Shown here piece after piece: positions 33,519 to 45,000 of a DNA stretch of 64,000 bases. The position numbers and the translations under genes were made by a program. Within the stretch, counting starts at the first letter, position 1. Each line of letters begins with the position of its first letter. Source of the DNA: Corynespora cassiicola (lineage: Eukaryota > Ascomycota > Dothideomycetes > Pleosporales > Corynesporascaceae); contig JAEUWY010000005.1 in NCBI GenBank assembly GCA_022059125.1, forward strand, positions 5,828,001-5,892,000, given 5' to 3'. The notes under the pieces were generated by a model. The model saw nothing but the letters and a program-made list of their open reading frames with translations, was not told where the DNA came from and searched no databases.

Positions 33519-34964
33519 ATGGATGGCCCGCCACGAAAGCGACAAAAGACGGCGTCGCCCGATGACCGCGCATCGAGTCCTCTGAGGAAGCCCCCGCGTC
33601 GGCCGTCGTTTGCATCTCCCACCAAAGCCAGCCTGGCGCGCAACTATCCGAACCTGCTTGCGAAGAAACGGACACGGAAAACTACGCCGCGAGCTGAGCG
33701 CGATGACGAAGAGTTACCAGCAACTCCTTCACAGGCTGTCACTGAGGAGCAGAGTGAACCCCGTCGTGGCATACTCTTCTCGTCACCAAGCAAGCGGCCG
33801 CCGCGAAAGAAGGAACCTATCCAATCTTCGTCCTTGAATCCGGAATCGCCGCAGGCCACCGAAGAGAGCTCGATAGCAGAAGGCCCATCTGTAAAACAAA
33901 AGTCAGATCCAGAGCTCGAGTGGAAGAAACAGGAAAAGGAGCGTTTGCTAAGGGAGGTGGAAGAGCTAGAGGAGCAAATTTCGCAGTGCATCAAAGAGGC
34001 CGCAAAACTGCAGCAACAATCGCCAGAGCATATCCTGCAGCCTACCGAGCGAGATGACTTGATATCACTTATCAATGAGATTGGAGGAGGTGACGACACG
34101 GAAGAGCCCATTCCAGTCGCAAATCTTCTCTGTTCATTTCTTCCATTTACAGCCCGCGCAATACCTGCACCATTGGCGAAGGCCGGGGCCGAAGAACATA
34201 TACCCTCGCATCAACCGGTGGAGCTCAAGGACCCACTTCCATATCTCCAAATGTTCACGTCATTCCAATACACCACTTCAGTCAGCCTTCCCCACCGCAA
34301 ATCATCGAACCCCCTCCACCAACAACACACTATCGAAATTATTGGGCCACAAAAGGTTCTCACCGCATCTATCTCCGCCACCATCGATACTTTATCGCAA
34401 AAGATTACCCAGCTACGCATCCTGAGCCTGCCATCATATGTGGACCGTGAGCTGGGCGCCTTTATGCGTGCGAAGGCAGAAGAAAATGATCTCGGAAATG
34501 CATGTTGGGCCATTGGATCGTACTGGGAGATTGCAAAGAAGCGTGCCGAATTTTGGCGGCGATGCGAATATGCTTTTGGCCACCTAATCCCCGGGCGAAC
34601 CGACCAAGACACAGAGAATACACCCGCAGTAAAAGCGCAAGGTATGACTCGAAGAGATATCACGAGACATCTGGGTCGTGATGTGATTGTGCTGCAGGAC
34701 AGGCATGTTCTATTGAGAATATGTTGGCGCATAGGGTTCGATTGGTCTGGCGAGGCTGAGAGTCGAGTCTCTGTGGAGCCTGCTGTACCTAAAGTTTGTG
34801 AGTATGTCGTTTTTGGTTTGAGATGGAGCTAACTATTGATAGGGGCTGAGGGGGATGTCTCTAACAGCTTGAAAAAGATACCAGAGACGTTCAACTCTCT
34901 GTTGCAGAGTCAAGGGGCATTTGGGGCTGTCAAGGTAATGGTGGCTTTGCTATTTTCCGAATAA
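33519..34964 (+). CDS. MCM21: Kinetochore subunit, Cenp-O/Mcm21 family
   Basis: Exons 33519-34797 and 34843-34964 give 466 residues. The first 120 residues are basic, Ser/Pro-rich and probably disordered (MDGPPRKRQKTASPDDR includes a nuclear-localisation-like stretch). A coiled coil at about residues 130-165 (EWKKQEKERLLREVEELEEQ) leads into the paired globular region with PLPYLQMFTSFQYTT, LRILSLPSYVDRELGAFM and HVLLRICWRIGFDWSGEAES, which matches the fungal Cenp-O kinetochore component of the inner-kinetochore COMA complex. The intron (45 bp) joins KV to WAEGDVSNS, a natural continuation. An ATG in caccATGG context supports the start. A possible further intron donor at 34934 is not needed. 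Confidence 0.85.
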
Positions 34965-35144
34965 GATGCATGTTGCGATGCCATTTTTCCTGCGGGCATC
35001 GACGTGTAATGGTTTGAATGATTTGAGATACCCACGACTTCTTTGAGATACCAATGCCATGTCCAGTTTTGATTGTAGTCTTGGATTGCCAATTGAGGGT
35101 GCTACTAAAGTCAACTATCTAGTGCCACGGCCGCTTCATCTGGA

Positions 35145-36951
35145 TTAGTTTAAAAGGGCCTTGAAAACCCGCTCCGCCACGCCCATGAAGCCTGTTTTGC
35201 GTGGTTTTTCTACCTCCGAATCGACATAGAACCTTCGGTCATGGTCTAGATCAATGATACTAGCATCCACCCACCAAGGACCACGATAATAGAGGAACTT
35301 CGCTCCGAAGAAGCACACGAGAATAGCAACCACACTCACGTAAGTTGAGAAAAAGGCCTTGGCACTTGGCTTCTCGCCCAGCGGCCACACGCTGAGGTAG
35401 AACTCGCAAATGACGAGAATGGTGCACCAGCTTAATCCCCAGTAAGCAGCGTATGGGAAGGTCCAGGATTTCCATGGGAGATCTGCCTCCGAGCGACCTT
35501 GCACCTTCCACGCGTAGCGCATGCGGATGTGCGACAAGCAAATCATGCCCCAGCCAAAGAGAGTAAACAGCGACGTCAGTGCAGAGAGCCATGAGAAGAC
35601 CTCGGAACCCGAATTGTTCACATTCAGAAATGCGAGGCCTCCACCGAGGATCAAGGTGAGGACGAGTCCGTACCAAGGACGACCAGTTTTGTCGGCTTTC
35701 TTGAAAATGGATGGCGCCATGCCAAGGTGCGCAAGTCCCATTGTCGTTCTGCTGCCACTATACAAGAAGATGCTTCCTGTAGACAGGACTGAGATGAAGA
35801 TAACGGCGTTCATCATGTGGGCCAGAGGTTCCAGTCCTGCTTCGCGGTATGCAATAACAAACGGTGACGCGTTGGTACCTGAGCCACCGAAGATGTCCTT
35901 GTTCATGGGGTCGACGTTGATGGTCACCATGAGTGCACCCAGGAGATAGAACAGCGATAGGCGCAACCAGATGGAGCCCACCGCGCGCGGCACCGCCTTT
36001 CTCGGATTTGCAGCCTCTGCAGCAACCAAGCCCGAATTTTCAGAGCCCGACATTGCAAAAATGCATGTCGGCATCACACTGAGGAAACCTTTGAAGCCAT
36101 TCAGGAAAGGAGTCGAGTTCCAATAACGGAAACCGATGGGACCATGGCCTGGCGCGCCACCCGCGGATGTGACTGTACAACATTAGCATCGAAACCCAAC
36201 AGGTGCTAAGGAATGGCGATAGTACCCACCAATCATGGAGAAAATGACCACAAAAATCCACCCAAACTTGATGGCCGAGCACACGACTTCGACTTCGGCA
36301 AACACGCCCACACCCCAAATATTGACACCGACGATGACGGCCCAAAATATGACAATCCACGCCGCTGTAGGCAGCGCATCGGTCCAGAAATTCAGCACCG
36401 TGACTACGGCCTGTAGCTCGTTGGCTACGGTGATCCACGCGTTGAACCAATAGGCCCAGCCCAGCGCAAACGCCGCGGCGGGCCCCACAAACTTGCTCGT
36501 CCATTGGACGTAGGCGGAGGGAAGCGGATAAAGGATAGCCAGTTCGCCCAGGGAGTGAGAGACAGACCAGACCATGGATGCAGCGAGGAGGTAGCCGATG
36601 AAGATGGCTGCGGGGCCGCCTGAGGCAAGAGATTTGCCAGAGCCGAGCCAGAGGCCCATGCCTAAGGATGGTTAGCGGGGCTACATGGTGTAATGTAGGC
36701 GTGGGGTTGGAGAAGAGTAAAGATTGAGCCTGAGGCTATGCGAGTGACGAGAAAGCTGAACCAAAGAAAACATAGAACGTACCGATGGAGGATCCCAGGG
36801 CTATCATGGTGATATGGCGAGTTGAGAGGACGCGGCGCAGCTCTGTCTCTGCACCGTGGTCGTGCTGGTGGATGGGCGTGTGGGCTGAGTTGGCACTGCC
36901 CTTTTCCGCCGTGTCCGCAGTCCTTGAAGCAGAGGCCATGTCTAAAGCCAT
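35145..36951 (-). CDS. Amino-acid permease, GAP1/YAT type
   Basis: Exons 36951-36783, 36661-36230 and 36172-35145 give 542 residues with about 12 hydrophobic segments. The consensus RHITMIALGSSIGMGLWLGSG at the first membrane helix and SENSGLVAAEAANPRKAVPRA after the fifth are hallmarks of fungal amino-acid permeases of the APC superfamily. The hydrophilic N-terminal 45 residues and C-terminal tail are cytosolic. Introns are phase 1. Specificity cannot be read from sequence; the family covers broad (Gap1) and narrow types. It lies 965 bp from the P450 gene, and co-regulation is possible but not shown. Confidence 0.9.
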
Positions 36952-37915
36952 TCTTGTTGGTCTTTTATGGCTTTTTTAAGATCTGGTTGGTTGGATGTGG
37001 GTGCAGCGAGGCTCGAAGTTTAGCAAGCGACTGGGAGAGAAGTGGGAGAATCGAAACAGATATCGGAAACTGGGAAGAGGCTGCGTCACACAGACACAGT
37101 AGTAGATAAGAGTCAGAAGATATAGATAAGAGGGCACTCACTTAGATAGAGTGCGCCAATATCTATATACGAGTCCTCGACTGGGCTGTGAAAGCGCGCT
37201 TCTTACGGCGTTAGACTGTTCTATGTTCGAGGAAGGTTGTATTTCCCTAACGTGTGAGAAGCATTCTCCTGGGATGTCAACGGGATTAAATAACCAATTC
37301 TGCGCAACTGGCTATCCTGGTCATTTTTTGCGCTGCCGTTTTGCGTGACAGGCTCTCCAAACGTACATCCGCGCAAACGGCACAGGGTTGTACAAATACG
37401 GTTATAAGGCGGGTAGCACCATAATTCTATCTTCATCGCCCAGGATAGATGTTGGTATGTAATGATAGGTTGAAACAGACATGGGTTAATGCCGAGCCCT
37501 GTAATCATCAATACGAATGGCAGAATCAACGAAAAGAACATACCTGTGGGCTCATTTTTTCACCGATAGTAGAAGCAAAAGGGGTATTTGAGTGAGCAGT
37601 TGCACAAGTATCTGAACTGATCGTATCTTACGGTACAGTATTTTAGGCGTTTAGACCAGAATTACGTAGCTGTTTCCACAGTGTAGTGCGGGTGTGACCA
37701 GGAGAGATACGGGACGGCGAACGATTGGCGATCAGCTATCCGTGTCAACCTTTTGGCGTAACCAACGCGTCTCTGACTCTTATAAACTATTTCTTTAATC
37801 TAAATATCTTGATTGAGCTCTGCAAGATTCTTTGTGGAAATTTGATTGAGTCTTCTTCAGTCTCATAGTATCATGCAGATATACCAAAATTCACTGGTTA
37901 AGCTGTCTTAAAGCT
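36952..37915. promoter_or_regulatory. Permease promoter and P450 3' region
   Basis: The left half should hold the permease promoter and the right half the 3' end of the P450 gene. The DNA is AT-rich and has no recognisable gene. Confidence 0.4.
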
Positions 37916-39502
37916 TTACACATTCGAAAGACGTAAGACCAGTCTACGGCCAGCAGGCCCAGCGCTAAACTGATCATACATATGCATAGATGCATCAGTA
38001 ATTGTACCGTCAATTTCAGCTTCAAATCGGAGAAAGAATGCGGCGACAAGTTTGTTCAGCTCCATACGTGCGAGACTAAAATGGTAAGAGAGGAACTCAT
38101 TGTGGAAGTTGGCTTACTTTATTCCTATGCATGATCGCTGTCCAACTGAAAACGGAGTGAACGCTTCCTTCCTGATTGCAGCGTCTTCATTGTTTAGCCA
38201 TCGTTCTGGCTGGAACGCTTCCGGCTGAGGGAATGCTGAAGTGTTGCGATGGATAGTATAGTTTTGGGTCCCCACGTTCGTCTGCAAGTATTAGTTGGGT
38301 ATTCAGAGGAGACAGGAAAGCTTGGATCTTGAAGTACTTACACCTTTTGGTATGTGAATTCCTGCTACAACCGTATCACGGATTGCTGTTCGTGGGCGCG
38401 TTGCTATGACTGCAGGATACAGTCGCAATGTCTCATTGATGACAGCTTGCAAGAATGGCAACTTTGCACATTCGCTTGCATCAGGGATTTCGAATTTATC
38501 CGTAAAGGCCGCCCTCAATTCTTTCTGTAGCTGCTTTGCGACACCAGGAGTCTTCAAGACGCCCCAAAGAAGGTATACAAACGTACTGGCAGTGGTCCCG
38601 CTACCAGCAAACATGCCACCCATACATTCCTCAGCCACTTCAGAGTCGGTCAACAATCGACTAAGATAGGGATCTACACTGTCCAAGAGTTGGTGAATAA
38701 ACGGTGTGCGGATCTCTTTGGTGCGACAGCGTTGAACCAGGCTCAGAGCGTATTCCTTCCACACCTGCACATCACGGAAATAATTGCCCACGCGTCCAGG
38801 AACCAGCAAGCCCCATCTCTCTAACTGGGGCATGAATTCTTTGTAGATGAATGTCGGTCGCCAAGATCGCATGTACCTCATAGTCCAGTGTTCCTTTCCA
38901 GAGTACACGCAGCCTGGGTCGTCGTCGAACAGCAAGTGGTGTATAATGTCAAATGCCAACCACTGTGCCCAAGGATAAACGTCAACAATATTTTTTTCTT
39001 CGTTCGCAAGCTTAGCCCATTGATCAAGCATTACTTGAATCTTTGTCGTAACCTGCGGCTCAAATTGAAGCATAGCGGCTTGCGAAAAGCCGCGCTGCAA
39101 CATCTTTTTACGACCGCGGTGCGCTTCTGGGTTTCGCAAAGACATGATGTGTTCTTCGTGGAGGATACGTTCCGCGCGATAAAAGCTTTCTTCTTTGATG
39201 AAAGCATCTGAGCTGTAGATTTCGCGTACTGCGGATGGCAAAGAGAAGGATAGTTCATTGGGACCGACTCGGACAACTGGTCCGTAACGTTGGTGTGCTT
39301 TGTGGATGCGGTAGGACTTGTCGCCGTGCATGTTGCCTATGCGACTCCATAACCGGGACACACGAGCGAGGTATGGCCCAGGTGTTTTATGCAGAGGGTG
39401 CAAGAATATATTGTATATCACATTCCAGATCCAGTAGATGAGTGGCCATGAGATGATGAATGTGAGAACCAACTTGGAATCAATGAGAACAGAGGATGGC
39501 AT
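37916..39502 (-). CDS. Cytochrome P450 monooxygenase
   Basis: Exons 39502-38342, 38281-38118 and 38075-37916 give 494 residues, a normal microsomal P450. An N-terminal membrane anchor (LVLTFIISWPLIYWIWNVIY) is followed by the LHPLHKTPGPYLAR hinge. The I-helix has MFAGSGTTAST, the K-helix ETLR (Glu357, Arg360), and the haem loop FSVGQRSCIG with the iron-ligand Cys438. The PERW motif (FQPERW) is present. Splicing at both introns restores IPKGTNVGTQNYTIHRN and CIGINLARMELN, as in related enzymes. It is divergent from an FAD monooxygenase, an arrangement common in small secondary-metabolism or detoxification clusters. The substrate is unknown. Confidence 0.93.
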
Positions 39503-40490
39503 CGTGAGGATCTGAAAAGATAGGATTATTGCGATCAGACGTCATAAATGCACAAATAGTTACTTGGGGACAGCTTTATTCGGCATATAAAATAAGTTGA
39601 TGTGGGGCTGGCCGTTCTCTTCCGCTGGGAACCTCGGAAAAGCAGGACATCAGCTGTAGATTGACCAATACTCTTCAGCGACTTGGCTTATCTAATTTTG
39701 CTTCACTCCAGATCATCTCCAATGTGGATGAAAAAGACATTATGTAATTCTAGTGGTTGGGAACAGATTGGATTCATCATCCAAGATGTATTCGCCATGT
39801 TCTGGAAAGTGGAAAGATCAAGTGTTGACCCACCCAGATGAGCCCCACCCAATGAACCCCTAGCCCAGAACCCCACCCTATCACACAACTTCACCTAAAC
39901 ATAACAATCAACACGATTATTATCTATTCAACATAGATCGCAATCTTGTGGATGTGTAATATTTTATGGAACTCAAAGAACAAGCTAGATAACACTAGTA
40001 AGTGGAGTTGAATAGTGCACCTGTGTCAGAACCTAGTCAGATGAAAATCCTCTTCAACTCAGTCGATATGTAAGCACTGCTGTATTTCAAAGGAAAACAA
40101 ATCCTTACGGATTCAAAATTTTGCCAAGAATGAAGGCTACCAGCACTGCTTTTCCTTTGTTCAGCCCCACCTGAATCGCCTGTAGGCGGGGTTGGATGCG
40201 AGCTTATGATGTTCGGAGGGCGGGTCACTTGTTACCTTATGTCCCCACCCAGCAGCGAAGGACGCCATCCAAAGATATTACGTTAAAAATTACCTCTACC
40301 CAGAGGAAACAGATGGAACCGGCATATTATCTCGGTAAATCTTTCCTAAGCTCCTCTTGAAGAGTGTAGGGTTTTTTTCAGAGATATGGGCGATTGTTAT
40401 AATAACTCGCCACCTTAATAGGAACGGCATCTACACACAAACTACCTTTTTCTATAGATACATTGCAAATAATCTCTTTTGAAATCAAAG
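39503..40490. promoter_or_regulatory. Shared P450/monooxygenase promoter with CreA-like sites
   Basis: A 988-bp divergent promoter. Matches to the fungal CreA/Cre1 consensus SYGGRG occur at 39843-39848, 39871-39876, 40165-40170 and 40243-40248 (as CCCCAC) and at 40186-40191 (GCGGGG). These may mediate carbon-catabolite control, but the motif is short and some matches are expected by chance. Confidence 0.4.
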
Positions 40491-42093
40491 ATGCCTCTAA
40501 ACATTGTTGTTGTTGGGGCTGGTCTCGGGGGGCTGGCAGCTGCGATATCCATTAAACTGGAACAGCCTGGTCATCATGTCCAAGTCATAGAGTCCGCGGG
40601 TCAATTGACAGAAGTAAGCTATATTTATCCGATGAATTATACGTATTCATTGGGTAAACAGGTCGGAGCAGGGCTACAAGTCACCCCCAACGCCACCCGG
40701 CTGTTGTCAAGATGGGGCATTGCCAATGATCTGGCAAAGTTGGCTTCAAGCCCGGAAGTCTTCACTATCCACAGATACAGCGATGGAAAGATCATTGGAG
40801 AGCGCAAGAACTATGGAGCTGAGATGCTTGAAAAATACAAGAGCCCATTCTGGGATATGCACAGAGCCGACCTCCAAATTTCCATGTACAACAGAGCCCT
40901 AGCGCTTGGTGTGGACTTTAGACTTGGCGCACTCGTCACCGCGACGGATTTGAAAGCTCCCTCAGTAACACTCAAGAATGGCGAACGAATCGAATGCGAC
41001 TTGATAGTCGCTGCTGATGGTAAGTCAATCAAATGTTTGACTCACCTGCTCCAAGGATTAATAGGAATAGGTCTGTGGTCGACCTGTCGCAAAGATTTCC
41101 TCGAAAACCCGTCTCGGCCACTTCCAACGGGTGATCTTGCATATCGCGTCATAATCCCAGTACAAGATATTCAAGATCATGAATTGAGATCGTTCTTTGA
41201 AACCCCTAGAGTCGCTCTCTGGGTTGGCCCGGATTGCCATGCGATATGCTACCCTTTGAAAGCTAACAGTCTTCTGAACATTGTTCTTCTCGTTCCTGAT
41301 ACGCTTCCGGAAGGTGTATCGAGAGCAAGCGGCAATCTTGACGAGATGCGAAGTATATTCAAAGACTGGGACCCGCGGTAATGACGCAAGTGCTGCCCAA
41401 AGTACTATTATCCACTGACATTGACAGTCTTCAAACTTTGCTCTCCATGGTTTCTGGAGTCGATAAGTGGAAGCTAATGCACCGTAAGCAACCAGCAAGT
41501 TTCTCATCACTACCTTCTTATCTTTCATAGTCGAAGAGTTGGAGCGCTGGCACAACGAGGACGCTACGATTGTGTTCCTCGGTGACGCCTGCCATCCAAT
41601 GCTGCCTTATCTTGCGCAGGGTGCGGGATCTTCATTGGAAGACGGCGCTACACTGGGAATGCTGCTATCAAAAGTTGATTTCCGGGAAGATCTTCCAAAT
41701 GTGCTCCGCCTGTATGAAGAATTACGGAAGCCACGGAGCACTGCTCTTCAAAAGGGCAGCATGAAGCAGGCATGTACCCTCATTTTCTTTGAAGTGCACC
41801 ACTAAACTCGTCATTGTTCAGCGACAAGTGAATCATCTCCTGAACGGAAATGAACAGGAAGAAAGAGACCGCCTGATGCTGGCGCAGCTCGATGAGCCCC
41901 AGCCGGACTATCCTTTCTACTGGTATGTATGGCCGCGCTTGACTGACTTTGAACTAATTCTGGCTAGGCTGAACCCTACCCAACAGAGTTTTGTATACAA
42001 CTATGATGTTTATCATGAGGTATACCTTGCCTCAAGAATGTGTTGAGTCTCACTAATCTCTTCTAGCTTCAAAACCTAGGGCTTAACGGCTAA
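40491..42093 (+). CDS. FAD-dependent monooxygenase, salicylate hydroxylase-like
   Basis: Eight exons: 40491-40613, 40662-41019, 41065-41377, 41428-41483, 41531-41769, 41822-41922, 41968-42019 and 42067-42093, giving 422 residues. It has all parts of a class A flavoprotein hydroxylase: IVVVGAGLGGLAAAISI (FAD dinucleotide site, Gly9-Gly14), DLIVAADG (second FAD/NADPH motif) and GDACHPMLPYLAQGAGSSLEDG (Asp302, FAD ribityl binding). Family members hydroxylate salicylate-like aromatics or polyketides using NADPH and O2. The fifth intron, 41770-41821, would use a GC donor (CAG|GCATGT). A GT donor five bases later with another acceptor (about 41829) would also keep the frame and change a few residues. 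The protein begins at ATG 40491, since the earlier in-frame codon is TTG. Confidence 0.85.
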
Positions 42094-45000
42094 AAGGAGA
42101 ACTAAAGTTATATGGGACTAGATTAGCACGTGTATGGATAGGAAGAAGCGGGGTATATTAATTTTTCTTTGAATAAATATTATAGCTATATACTATCACT
42201 ACTACACTACGACACCAATTACTACACCACTTTACCAGAAGTGTTTTAATCCTCTTCTTCTTGAAGTTGGAGTGGACATGGAACTATGAATTTATGTGAT
42301 TCCTGACATAAGTGCTCCCGTGTATCTCTGTTCCTTTTTAGATGACTGTCAAAGGGTTTTTTTATCTAATTGATTGAGTTGATTATGGAGCCGACAGCGC
42401 ATTGATTAGCGATTACAATCAATATAGAAGCACGCTCGACATCTGAGCCGAAGTAGCGAGAGGAGAAGGGAAGGGGGTGACTGTATCGAGAGTTGAAGAA
42501 GGCAAAAGTAAGTTCTTCAAAAACTACCCTACACCTAACAACCATCAACCTTACCCCACCAAAACCCCCCCAAAAGCCAAAGCTACCTAACACTCAACGC
42601 CAAACCACGCTCCAAACCAGCGCACCCTCGTCGTTGAGGATAAGAAAAACAAACAACAACCCATCCCTTAGCCCCCTCTATCCAAAACACCCACCCCCCC
42701 AACCCCTCCACTCTATCTCACACACACCTACCCGCCCTAGCCCACAAGCCCCAACCCTAGAACTCAAAACCACGACTCAAAAAAACCCAGACCATGCCAT
42801 GACGAGCGCAAAGTGCAGAACCGAGCCAGGGGAAGGGGGGGGTTGGGTGGATACGTGTCTGTGTCCGCGGGCGGGCGGGTAGGTGGAAGGGATGGTCTGA
42901 TGGAAGTCTGACTAGATAAGTGCCGGGGAGCTGGGGGCCTGCAGGAAACGAACCGAGGCTTTTGGGTGCGCGGGTTTTGGGGCGTGTGTTTAGGGTATTG
43001 TTGTTTTTATCTGAAGATAAACGGGGATGTGCTGGGGGGAGTGAGGTGGTGTGAGGAGGTGTGAGGAGGTTGGCTCCGCGGACTGAGGTGTATGTGCCTT
43101 GCTTTGAGAGGGCATGAGAGGATGGGTGTCTCGCTGATAGTGTTCCTAGAGTGCGTATACAGAGTAGCAAGATTTGTATGAAGATAGATTGTGTTTTTGT
43201 GCTATACGTTGCTGTGGGTAATTTTGCAATAGTTTCGATATTCTGAACTCTACCAAATATTGGGTGTCAGCTCTCACGACTGAGTTTATCTCCTGGGCGG
43301 CATACTACACCATCTGCCACCACAAGGAACAATGAGACTCGATGAGATAAGCTACGACCCTACCTTGATCATTAATCAAGTCAAAGTATATGGAATGCTA
43401 CTTTGGACGGATCCAAAACCTAGTTCCATGAAGAAGCAGTGCAAACCCATCTTCGAGCCCATATAGAATTTATTGGCCTAGCATGACGTGTTACCCTTTG
43501 ACAGCGGCAACACGCCAGCAGTGCTCCGCGACAAGCGCACTCCTCTGTCCCTACACCAAAGCGCCTCGACCATGAACACTGGCTGAGACCTACACCCCCG
43601 CTTATTCATACACCAAACACCCTCCCCTCCCGCATCACTCCACATGCTTCCGACAAAACACCCGCCTCGCCAATCTCAAGATCTCAACGGAACATACCCA
43701 TCTGCCTGTCTGCCCAATCTCAAGATGCAACGTCGGCTGGTCCCCACGATCAAAAGGGCCCGGAAACATGCTTGCTTGTTGCTCGAACCCACCCACCACC
43801 TACTCACCACTCACCCGCCCATCCACGACTCAGCCTCGCCTATCCCATCTAAACCCTCATAACTGACTGACATGTTTGAAAGGGGCCGTGCAGTAACCAC
43901 CCATCGCTACGCAAAAGCCACCACCTGCGAACCGCCCTGCGCCACATTCGCGAAAAGAAGAAGGGGCACGGCAAGGTCGCAGGAAAGACATGACCAGAGC
44001 TCGGATAGAGTTCCACACAGACACTTTGCACGTCCTCGCACGTACCCAGCACGCAGCCCTAAACCGCCTATCCGAAGATCATGCTCCCAAGCCCCCCTAG
44101 GATCCTCTGGGATCCTCGAAAAGGGACGGCACCTCAGCTTGACACTCAGTCATTGACTCCCCGCCCATGACCACTACTGCCGGGCCTTCTCGAAGCTGCG
44201 AACCGTGCCGTCAAGGTTTAAACTCGGACACGGCAACAAGCGACTATCAATAAAGGCAACCCATTGCCCTGCGTACGCCTCACGCTTTGAACTTGTCTAT
44301 TTGGGGAGGACGGAGGAGAAGAGGCTCGCAAGGCTAGTCCAAGGGGGGACGACGGACGGACGGTCGGTCCCGCGCATGATGACTATCGAATGCCTCGGAC
44401 GACAACGTGGTGACACTAGCCTCCTGTCTGTTCTACCCTCCAACCTCGAACTATTCGAGGGCGAGCGGGCCAGAGGCGGGTGTTGGTCGCCCTACGACAA
44501 CCGCTGGGCACCAAACTGCGGGTCCAAGGCCATGAGGCTGCCAGGACTACACGTCACTAAATCGCCGGAACCCATCAAGGCAATGAAGCGCATCGGTGGG
44601 CCGTGCGTGTGCCCTACATGTCTGGACCGCATTTGTTTCGCTTCACTTTTCGGCGCCCAACACATTACGGAGCGGGAGCGGAGCCTCAACTTGTAGTATG
44701 ATGGACACGGACCCTTGATTTAGGGCCCTGGGTTAGGGCGCCGACCCGAGTTGGTAGACGAGTCATCCTGGTCACGAGTGCCCTATACATGTCATTAGGT
44801 AGACTATCGCCCGCCACCCTCGAGTGTTAGGCATCTTCCACCGTGTGGCGATCATTTTGGGTGGCGTCGCCTAACTTGTTTTTCTCCGCGTCGGAGATAT
44901 CGTGACCAAGGAGGGTGTGTGGCATGAGGCGAAGGCTGCTGCGGCTCTGGGCATTCGCGAGGCTATCGTCGCCGGAAATGCTGAATGTGTCATAAGGGAT

